Below are positions 1-5,522 of a stretch of DNA of 7,725 nt, in pieces. Every line of letters begins with the position of its first letter. Positions within the stretch are counted from its first letter, which is position 1. The notes below the pieces were generated by a model. That model was not told the DNA's origin, made no database searches, and saw only the letters and a program-made list of their open reading frames with translations. This DNA is from Chitinophagaceae bacterium UBA2467 (GTDB lineage: Bacteria > Bacteroidota > Bacteroidia > Chitinophagales > Chitinophagaceae): NCBI GenBank assembly GCA_002342205.1, contig DDPN01000014.1:2295-10019 (forward strand), in the 5' to 3' direction. The translations under genes and the position numbers were made by a program.

Positions 1-1
1 T

Positions 2-208
2 TGGACTATTCCAAATTTAGACCTCGCTGATGGAACACAAGTATACGTTTTTGACCGTACCGGTTTGCTAGTATTTACTGCATCCGGTTCCACTGTTAAT
101 TGGGATGGTAATTTTAAGGGAATCCCTTTGCAAACGGGTGTTTTCATTTTTATGATCAAATACCCGGATGGGTTTATACAAAAGGGGAAGCTTACACTAA
201 TCCGCTAG
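2..208 (+). CDS. C-terminal end of a secreted protein with a type IX secretion (gliding motility-associated, CHU_C-type) sorting domain; 5' truncated by the window
   Basis: The frame is open from the left edge and ends in TAG at 206-208, giving 68 residues. The peptide runs from WTIPNLDLADG through VYVFDRTG, then NWDGNFKG, LQTGVFIFMIKYPDG and the end KGKLTLIR. This order (W-x-I-x-N-L, v-F-D-R-x-G, W-D-G-x-x-x-G, G-x-x-x-y, final K-G-x-l-T-l-I-R) is the family pattern of the Bacteroidota type B C-terminal sorting domain. Such domains direct large exported proteins, often adhesins or PKD/Ig-repeat proteins, through the type IX system to the cell surface. What the protein itself does cannot be told, because everything before the sorting tail lies outside the window. 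It ends 9 bp before a hairpin terminator. Confidence 0.88.
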   Translation, partial: WTIPNLDLADGTQVYVFDRTGLLVFTASGSTVNWDGNFKGIPLQTGVFIFMIKYPDGFIQKGKLTLIR

Positions 209-216
209 CAAATAAA

Positions 217-238
217 AAAACCTCCCTAAGGAGGTTTT
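217..238. terminator. Bidirectional intrinsic terminator between convergent genes
   Basis: A perfect 9-bp inverted repeat, AAAACCTCC (217-225) and GGAGGTTTT (230-238), encloses a CTAA loop. On the plus strand the stem ends in a TTTT run 9 bp after the sorting-domain gene's stop. On the minus strand the same stem is followed by seven T residues, 22 bp after the DUF1573 stop at 260. Both ends thus have a GC-rich stem core and a U tract, so one hairpin can serve both genes. The U tract is longer on the minus strand. Confidence 0.85.
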
Positions 239-259
239 GTCAAGACTATTTGGAATCTA

Positions 260-697
260 TTAAGATTTTTTTACAGGGGCAGCTTTTGGAGCTTGTTTCT
301 GTAATTCAGCAAAGGCTTCAGTACTCAATACCTCACCAGTGATCTTTACAGTTTTCACCTCGTCAATACCTGCAAACTTGATATTTACATCTTTTGTAAA
401 CGGAGCAACAGCAGCTGCATTGTATTGAACTTTCAGCTTCGCAGTTGTGCCTGGCTGAATAGGCTCAGTGATACGCTCAGGAGTTGTGCAGCCACAACTA
501 GCCCAGCTGTTCTCTACCACAAGAGGCTTATCGCTGATATTTTTAATTTCAAAAGAGTAGGTGACAGGTTCGCCTTGTTTGATTTTCCCGAAATCATACT
601 TTTCGGTATTCATTTTAACAACGGCATCTACTTTGGTTTGTGCAACGACTGCCAGAGAGAAAAAGCTGAGCAGGGCACCAAATAATATTGTTTTCAT
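260..697 (-). CDS. Exported DUF1573 domain protein
   Basis: A 145-residue protein. Residues 1-19 form a signal peptide: MKT start, hydrophobic ILFGALLSFFSLAVV, and a likely signal peptidase I site after VVA (A19-Q20). A single DUF1573 domain follows at about 30-122, with the family hallmarks YDFGKIKQGEPV (34-45), F-x-I-K-N at 49-53, SCGCTTP (67-73), the proline/glycine turn I-Q-P-G (80-83) and a closing VKITGEV. The fold should be an Ig/ASPM-like beta sandwich in the periplasm. C68 and C70 sit in the typical C-G-C loop. No lipobox is visible, because the residue after the cleavage site is Gln. The tail (133-145) is short, Ala/Pro/Lys-rich and probably disordered. The family is common in Bacteroidota and has no settled function. 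It stands alone, convergent with the upstream gene and divergent from the E1 gene. Confidence 0.9.
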   Translation of the reverse strand: MKTILFGALLSFFSLAVVAQTKVDAVVKMNTEKYDFGKIKQGEPVTYSFEIKNISDKPLVVENSWASCGCTTPERITEPIQPGTTAKLKVQYNAAAVAPFTKDVNIKFAGIDEVKTVKITGEVLSTEAFAELQKQAPKAAPVKKS

Positions 698-715
698 TTT
701 GAAAGAGATTTAAAA

Positions 716-723
716 CAAATGTA
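716..723 (-). promoter_or_regulatory. Candidate -7 box for the DUF1573 gene
   Basis: On the minus strand this reads TACATTTG, an exact match to the Bacteroidota -7 element TAnnTTTG. It ends 18 bp before the ATG at 697. No clear TTTG -33 element lies at the expected distance, so the call rests on one box and its position. Confidence 0.45.
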
Positions 724-772
724 ACTAAAAAAATGCCTGCATTCCAGCCTTTTGGGTGGTTAGTTTCGTTTT

Positions 773-787
773 TTAGCATTTTGCTAA
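773..787. promoter_or_regulatory. 15-bp palindrome, possible operator
   Basis: TTAGCA (773-778) and TGCTAA (782-787) are perfect inverted arms around TTT. The palindrome covers the -33 box (780-783) of the E1 promoter. A second, overlapping inverted pair, GGTTAG (758-763) and CTAACC (784-789), shares the right arm. The position fits a repressor or activator site between two divergent genes. No regulator is identified, and AT-rich DNA can give short palindromes by chance. Confidence 0.35.
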
Positions 788-812
788 CCCCCAGGGATTC
801 TCCCTATTTTTG
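780..812 (+). promoter_or_regulatory. Bacteroidota-type promoter of the E1 dehydrogenase gene
   Basis: TTTG at 780-783 (-33 element) and TATTTTTG at 805-812 (-7 element, exact TAnnTTTG) are 21 bp apart, close to the spacing known for the primary sigma factor of Bacteroidota. Transcription should begin at about 815-819. That is at or beside the first possible ATG (818), and it matters for choosing the start codon. Confidence 0.65.
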
Positions 813-817
813 CCCCC

Positions 818-3196
818 ATGGAAGCTACAATGAGCCAGGAAAAGTTGTCTTTTGAGCTTTTTAAATCCAGCGTGCTTCGCGACTACCGCATTGCTTGCCT
901 GAGCCGGGAAATTAGCTTATTAGGGCGTAAAGAGGTACTGGGTGGAAAGGCCAAGTTTGGCATTTTTGGGGATGGGAAAGAAGTGGCACAGGTTGCCATG
1001 GCAAAGTTTTTCAAACCCGGGGATTTTCGCAGCGGCTACTACCGTGATCAAACCTTTGTGTTAGCTGCAGAAATGGGTACCGGCGAACAATTATTTGCCC
1101 AACTTTATGCTGATGCTGATGCAGGACGTGAGCCATTTAGTGGCGGTCGTCAGATGAATAATTTTTTTGCTACACCATTCATAGATGGCACGGGGGAGTG
1201 GCTTAATCTTACTAAAACAAAAAATAGTTCCAGCGACATAGCTCCTACTGCAGCGCAAATGCCTCGTGCACTGGGTTTGGCACATGCATCTCGCATTTTT
1301 AGAGAGTTGAAAGAGTTGCAACCATTATCCCATCTTTCTCATGAGGGTAATGAGGTTTGTTTTGCTACCATTGGTGACGCTTCTACGAGCGAGGGCCATT
1401 TTTGGGAGACGATAAATGCAGCAGCAGTTTTACAGGTTCCCTTGGCTGTTTTTGTGTGGGATGACGGATATGGTATTTCTGTTCCCAAACAATATCAAAC
1501 TGCAAAAGGGTCTATTTCTGCCGCTTTGGAGGGCATGCAACGCACAGAAGAGGAAACAGGTATTCAGATTTACAAAGTAAAAGGGTGGGACTATGCAGGT
1601 ATGTGTGAGGCCTTTGAAGAAGGCATCAGTCTTGCTAGAGAAAAACACATCCCCGTATTGTTTCATGTTGAGGAGATCACTCAGCCACAGGGACATTCTA
1701 CGTCTGGAAGTCATGAACGCTACAAATCATCCGAGCGATTAAATTGGGAAAAGGAATGGGATGGGTTAGTAAAAATGAAAGAATGGCTTCTTTCGAACGG
1801 GTTAGCGTCTACTTCCGAATTAGATGAGATTGCCACACAAGCAAGAGAAGATGCAAAAGCCTTCCGTGATAAAGCTTGGACAGAATATGTGGAGCCTTTA
1901 CGCCAGTTATCAAATCATACAGCAACCTTACTCAGAGATACAGCTGCAGCTGTTACACATAAGCAAAAAGAATTGGATGCACTCGCTAACGAGTTAGACA
2001 GTATTCGTAATCCCTTACGTAGAGATATTCTTCGCATATTATATCGGGCTATTCAGCATTGCGGTGACATAGAGGCTGCATCCTCGATACAGGAGTTTTA
2101 TCAGAGTCTTAAATTAGAAGGACAACGTATCTATAATTCTTACCTGTACGACGAAGGACCAAAGAGTGCCTTGAAAGTAAATGCAGTTGCACCCCAATTT
2201 ATGGAGGAGGCCCCCCTTGTAAATGGCTTTGAGATCATCAATCGTTTTTTTGACGCACAATTCAAGGCTAATCCAAAACTAGTCGCATTTGGAGAAGATT
2301 TGGGACAAATTGGAGATGTGAACCAGGGCTTCAGTGGATTACAAGAGAAGTTTGGTAAAACTCGAATTTTTGATACAGGCATACGTGAGTTGACAATAAT
2401 GGGAAGTGGTATAGGACTTGCCATGAGAGGACTTCGTCCCATTGCAGAAATTCAATATTTGGATTATCTGTTATATGGTTTACAACCATTGAGTGATGAC
2501 GTGTCCACTTTGCAATACAGAACCTGTGGCAAACAGGCTTGTCCTATCATTGTTCGAACTCGTGGCCATCGTTTGGAAGGTATCTGGCATAGTGGTTCGC
2601 CAATGGGAATGATCATTAATGCACTACGTGGAATGCATATTTGTGTTCCTCGCAATATGACACAGGCGATTGGAATGTATAACACTTTGCTGCAAAGCAA
2701 TGATCCGGGTTTAGTAATTGAATGTCTGAATGGCTATCGACTTAAAGAAAAGCTCCCCACTAATTTATTAGAGTTTTCAGTGCCACTAGGAGTGCCAGAA
2801 ATTATAAAAGAAGGAACGGATATAACCATAGTCTCCTATGGATCTACCCTTCGTGTTATTCAAGAAGCAGCTCAATCCCTTGAGCTTTCTGGAATCAGTT
2901 GTGAGATTGTGGATGTGCAAACCTTAGTTCCCTTCGATCTTCCTCAGCTTACAGTCCAATCGTTGCAAAAAACAAATCGTATTTTATTTGTTGACGAGGA
3001 TGTTCCGGGTGGAGCAGCGGCTTATTTATTCAATAAAGTAATGGAAGAACAAGGCGGATATCGTTATCTGGATGTAGCTCCACGTACGCTCACCGCAAAA
3101 GCACATCGTCCTGCCTATGGAAGTGACGGAGATTATTTCAGTAAACCCAATGCCGAAGAAATAGAGGAAGTGGTTCGTGAAATGATGCGTGAGTGA
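818..3196 (+). CDS. Fused E1 alpha/beta 2-oxoacid dehydrogenase (probably branched-chain 2-oxoacid dehydrogenase E1)
   Basis: A 792-residue thiamine-diphosphate enzyme. The E1 alpha domain (about 10-310) shows GGRQM (109-113), a TPP/metal motif starting GDASTSEG (186-193) and ending DDGYGISV (215-222), and an active-site loop QGHSTSG (291-297) resembling the HSTSD phosphorylation loop of mammalian BCKDH E1 alpha. A helical, charged linker (about 310-455) joins it to the E1 beta domain: GEDLG (492-496), FDTGIRE (518-524), RPIAEIQYLDY (540-550), H591-S592, and a transketolase-type C-terminal domain from about 655. E1 decarboxylates a 2-oxoacid and passes the acyl group to an E2 lipoyl protein; no E2 or E3 gene is in the window. 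The BCKDH call rests on the loop and the fused Bacteroidota architecture; another 2-oxoacid substrate is possible. The usual GDG...NN is GDA...DD here. The start is uncertain: 818 is the longest, but ATG at 830 (M5) has GGAAG upstream and fits the promoter better. Confidence 0.88.
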   Translation: MEATMSQEKLSFELFKSSVLRDYRIACLSREISLLGRKEVLGGKAKFGIFGDGKEVAQVAMAKFFKPGDFRSGYYRDQTFVLAAEMGTGEQLFAQLYADADAGREPFSGGRQMNNFFATPFIDGTGEWLNLTKTKNSSSDIAPTAAQMPRALGLAHASRIFRELKELQPLSHLSHEGNEVCFATIGDASTSEGHFWETINAAAVLQVPLAVFVWDDGYGISVPKQYQTAKGSISAALEGMQRTEEETGIQIYKVKGWDYAGMCEAFEEGISLAREKHIPVLFHVEEITQPQGHSTSGSHERYKSSERLNWEKEWDGLVKMKEWLLSNGLASTSELDEIATQAREDAKAFRDKAWTEYVEPLRQLSNHTATLLRDTAAAVTHKQKELDALANELDSIRNPLRRDILRILYRAIQHCGDIEAASSIQEFYQSLKLEGQRIYNSYLYDEGPKSALKVNAVAPQFMEEAPLVNGFEIINRFFDAQFKANPKLVAFGEDLGQIGDVNQGFSGLQEKFGKTRIFDTGIRELTIMGSGIGLAMRGLRPIAEIQYLDYLLYGLQPLSDDVSTLQYRTCGKQACPIIVRTRGHRLEGIWHSGSPMGMIINALRGMHICVPRNMTQAIGMYNTLLQSNDPGLVIECLNGYRLKEKLPTNLLEFSVPLGVPEIIKEGTDITIVSYGSTLRVIQEAAQSLELSGISCEIVDVQTLVPFDLPQLTVQSLQKTNRILFVDEDVPGGAAAYLFNKVMEEQGGYRYLDVAPRTLTAKAHRPAYGSDGDYFSKPNAEEIEEVVREMMRE
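820..824 (+). promoter_or_regulatory. Possible ribosome binding site favouring the internal start at 830
   Basis: GGAAG lies 5 nt before the ATG at 830 and overlaps the ATG at 818. The ATG at 818 is preceded only by the C-run that follows the -7 box, and transcription is predicted to start about there. Initiation at 818 would be leaderless. Initiation at 830 would have a leader of about 12 nt and a purine-rich site, shortening the protein to 788 residues. Confidence 0.35.
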
Positions 3197-3204
3197 GTTA
3201 GCGC

Positions 3205-3927
3205 TTAGGCCATATTGTGAAAAACCTTTTGCACATCATCATCCTGTTCTAGTTTTTCAATCAGTTTACTCACTTCTTCTGCTTGCGTATCAGATACAGG
3301 AACTGTTACAGTTGGTATCCATTCAACTTCTGCACTCAAAGGAGTAATCGAGCGATCTTCCAGTGCCTTTTGCATATTTCCAAAATCAGTAAATCCGCAA
3401 CGAATCACAACAATCTCTTCGCCATTTTCTCCAGTACTTTCACCTAGTTCCTCAAGGCCAAAATCAATTAGCTCCAATTCCAGGTCTTCTGTATTGACAC
3501 CTTCAGGTTTTAATTTGAAGACCCCCATTTTTTTAAATTGGAATGCAACGCTTCCGCTATTGCCCAGGCTTCCTCCTCCTTTATTGAAATGCGATTTTAC
3601 ATTCGCTACCGTACGAACGTGGTTGTCGGTGGCGGTCTCTACTAGAATGGCTACTCCATGAGGGGCATATCCCTCGTAAAGGATCTCATCATAATTGGCC
3701 ATCTCTTTGCCCAGCGCCCGCTTGATGGCTGCTTCTACACGGTCCTTGGGCATGTTTACGCTCTTGGCGTTTTGCATGCACCTGCGAAGGGCAGGGTTGG
3801 TGTTGGGGTCTGTTCCGCCTGCTTTTACGGCAATAACAATCTCTTTACCAATTCGGGTAAACTGCTTGGCCATGCGGTCCCAGCGGGCGAACATGGTCGA
3901 TTTGCGAACTTCAAAAATACGTCCCAT
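3205..3927 (-). CDS. YebC/PmpR family protein (TACO1-like translation factor)
   Basis: A 240-residue protein of normal length for the family. The N-terminal helical domain (1-75) holds RWDRMAKQFTRIGKEI (15-30), the signature GGTDPNTNPALR (37-48) and NMPKDRVEAAIKRALG (58-73). The central part has YEGYAPHGVAILVE (84-97), TDNHVRT (100-106) and NKGGGSLG (115-122). The C-terminal part has EVEWIP (200-205) and ends LEQDDDVQKVFHN. The start MGRIFEVRKSTMFARW replaces the usual MAGHSKWANIKHRK and is the form typical of Bacteroidota. Members were long called transcriptional regulators; mitochondrial TACO1 and bacterial homologues are now linked to translation, relieving stalling at difficult sequences such as proline runs. 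It follows the CAT-like permease by 34 bp with no terminator or good promoter between, so it is probably cotranscribed. Its stop is 8 bp from that of the convergent E1 gene. The paralogues YebC and YeeN cannot be separated by eye. Confidence 0.93.
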   Translation of the reverse strand: MGRIFEVRKSTMFARWDRMAKQFTRIGKEIVIAVKAGGTDPNTNPALRRCMQNAKSVNMPKDRVEAAIKRALGKEMANYDEILYEGYAPHGVAILVETATDNHVRTVANVKSHFNKGGGSLGNSGSVAFQFKKMGVFKLKPEGVNTEDLELELIDFGLEELGESTGENGEEIVVIRCGFTDFGNMQKALEDRSITPLSAEVEWIPTVTVPVSDTQAEEVSKLIEKLEQDDDVQKVFHNMA

Positions 3928-3961
3928 GAAAATTCATTCAGGGCTGCAAGCTACTACATCT

Positions 3962-5455
3962 TTAGCTTTTTAGCTTACTATGATGGCGGCTATATGTAAA
4001 ATAAACTACCAAGCCTATAAGCATCCAGATAAAGGCCACTTTTAAGGTTTGTTGATCCAAACCAACTATCATAGCAGTACAGATAATAGCACCAAGGCTA
4101 CATACAACCGGTACAGCCGGAGTTTTGAATGGTCTTTCTATTTGAGGCGATTTAACGCGTAAAATCCATACGCCAATACTAACTAGTACAAAGGCAAAAA
4201 GCGTTCCAAAGCTGGTTAAATCTCCTGCTACATGCCCGGGAACGAAAGCAGCAAAGGCACCCACAAAAACGAACAAGATCCAGTTGGCTTTATAGGGAGT
4301 TTTGAATTTTGGATGTAAGTCGCCAAATGCTTTTGGAATCAATCCATCGTTACTCATCGTATAAAAAATACGACTCTGTCCCATGAGCATCACCAAAATC
4401 ACAGATGAAAAACCAGCCAGAATTGCAATAGTAACGGCATTCGCTAACCACTGATAATTGGTCATGTAAGTACTAATGGCATAAGCAACTGATGCTTCAC
4501 GTCCTTTTTCAGGATCCACGAAATCTGTCCATGGTGCTACTCCTGTTAATACATGCCCAAACAAAATGTATAAAATTGTACATACCACCAAAGAGCCTAA
4601 TATACCAATTGGCATATCTCTTTTTGGATTCTTTGCTTCTTGCGCAGCAGTACTAACAGCATCAAATCCGATAAAAGCAAAAAACACAATAGCGGCTCCA
4701 CCTAAAACACCACCCCAGCCATGCTTATTCCAACCACTATAATCTGCAATTACCTTACCTGCTTGGTCTGTAATAGCAGCTGTTCCTTCTGGTATTAAAT
4801 AAGGAGTGTGGTTTTCGGGTTTAATGAATTGCCATCCGATTGCAATGAATAAAATAACGATTGCAACCTTGATAAAAACGATAATAGCATTTACAAACGC
4901 TGACTCTTGAGTGCCTTTTATCAATAAAAGTGTAAGCGCTAACAAGATGATTAAAGCAGGAGCATTCATGATTCCTTGGTGGAATACACCAGCGGAGTCA
5001 GTGAAACTTTCAAAGGGGGAGTGGCACCATTCATAGGGTATCGATCCGCCAAGTAGTTTATTTAAATATTCGCTCCAGGCAATAGAAACAGTAGCAGCCC
5101 CTAGCGCATACTCCATAATCAATGCCCATCCAATAATCCAGGCGACCAATTCTCCCATAGTTACATACGAATAAGCATAGGCGCTTCCTGCAATGGGAAT
5201 CATGGAAGCAAACTCAGCATAGCAAAGCCCTGCAAAGGCACAACCGATTGCAGCAACTATAAATGAAAGGGTAACAGCTGGTCCTGCAGCTTGACCAGCA
5301 GCAGCAGCGGTACGTACAAACAAACCTGCACCGATTATGGCACCAATTCCAAGGGCAATCAAGTTGCCAGCACCCAAGGTTCTTTTGAGTCCTTTTTCAC
5401 TATCGGCGGCCTGCGCCAGAATTACATCTAATGACTTTTTTGCAAACAAGCTCAT
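3962..5455 (-). CDS. APC-superfamily amino acid permease, cationic amino acid transporter (CAT)-like
   Basis: A 497-residue inner-membrane protein with about 12-13 hydrophobic segments. The N-terminal tail with KGLKRTLG (21-28) leads into TM1 with the broken-helix motif GIGAIIGAGLFV (36-47), the substrate-backbone site of the APC fold. Next are CYAEFASMIPIAGSAYAY (78-95) and TM3 with WIIGWALIMEYALG. TM6 and its exit loop read FFAFIGFDAVSTAAQEAKNP (258-277), followed by KRDMPIGI, a strong CAT/YfnA-type signature. GQSRIFYTMSNDGL (359-372), KTPYKAN and the late IERPFKTPAVPV (439-450) are also typical. A variable loop at about 211-245 lies outside the membrane. The family imports amino acids with protons or by exchange; CAT members need not be specific for cationic ones, so the substrate is open. 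It begins 67 bp after the SteT-like permease and precedes yebC by 34 bp. No Shine-Dalgarno sequence precedes the ATG. Confidence 0.92.
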   Translation of the reverse strand: MSLFAKKSLDVILAQAADSEKGLKRTLGAGNLIALGIGAIIGAGLFVRTAAAAGQAAGPAVTLSFIVAAIGCAFAGLCYAEFASMIPIAGSAYAYSYVTMGELVAWIIGWALIMEYALGAATVSIAWSEYLNKLLGGSIPYEWCHSPFESFTDSAGVFHQGIMNAPALIILLALTLLLIKGTQESAFVNAIIVFIKVAIVILFIAIGWQFIKPENHTPYLIPEGTAAITDQAGKVIADYSGWNKHGWGGVLGGAAIVFFAFIGFDAVSTAAQEAKNPKRDMPIGILGSLVVCTILYILFGHVLTGVAPWTDFVDPEKGREASVAYAISTYMTNYQWLANAVTIAILAGFSSVILVMLMGQSRIFYTMSNDGLIPKAFGDLHPKFKTPYKANWILFVFVGAFAAFVPGHVAGDLTSFGTLFAFVLVSIGVWILRVKSPQIERPFKTPAVPVVCSLGAIICTAMIVGLDQQTLKVAFIWMLIGLVVYFTYSRHHSKLKS

Positions 5456-5466
5456 GCGTTGGTTTT

Positions 5467-5479
5467 TTAGGAGTCCTAA
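5467..5479. promoter_or_regulatory. 13-bp palindrome upstream of the CAT-like permease
   Basis: TTAGGA (5467-5472), a central G, then TCCTAA (5474-5479) form a perfect inverted repeat, 11 bp upstream of the ATG of the CAT-like permease on the minus strand. The one-base centre makes an RNA hairpin poor but suits a DNA-binding protein. The spacer (5456-5522) also holds an imperfect AT-rich inverted pair, TTATTAAC (5493-5500) and GTCAATAA (5513-5520). No TAnnTTTG box is visible there. Function unknown. Confidence 0.25.
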
Positions 5480-5522
5480 GATAAGTAATGGATTATTAAC
5501 AGCTTATTTTTTGTCAATAAAC

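Noticed and set aside
425..685. Plus-strand 86-codon open frame opposite DUF1573
   Set aside because: It lies fully antisense to a well-supported signal-peptide protein and has no family pattern.
1091..1714. Minus-strand open frames (1091-1321, 1430-1714) inside the E1 gene
   Set aside because: They are antisense to conserved E1 alpha coding sequence, and their translations look like shadow peptides rich in Cys, Ser and Arg.
2140..2700. Minus-strand open frames (2140-2442, 2464-2700) inside the E1 beta half
   Set aside because: They are antisense to conserved transketolase-domain coding sequence and show no recognisable motifs.
3946..3953. TAGCTTGC on the minus strand as a -7 box for yebC
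   Set aside because: It lacks one T of TAnnTTTG and has no -33 partner, so it is too weak to call an internal promoter.
3658..3999. Two overlapping plus-strand open frames across the yebC start
   Set aside because: They overlap each other in different frames and run antisense to the YebC N-terminal signature.
5495..5520. Sigma70-like TTGACA followed by TTAATAAT on the minus strand before the CAT-like permease
   Set aside because: The spacer is about 13-15 bp, and the primary sigma factor of Bacteroidota uses TTTG/TAnnTTTG instead, so this is probably AT-rich chance.
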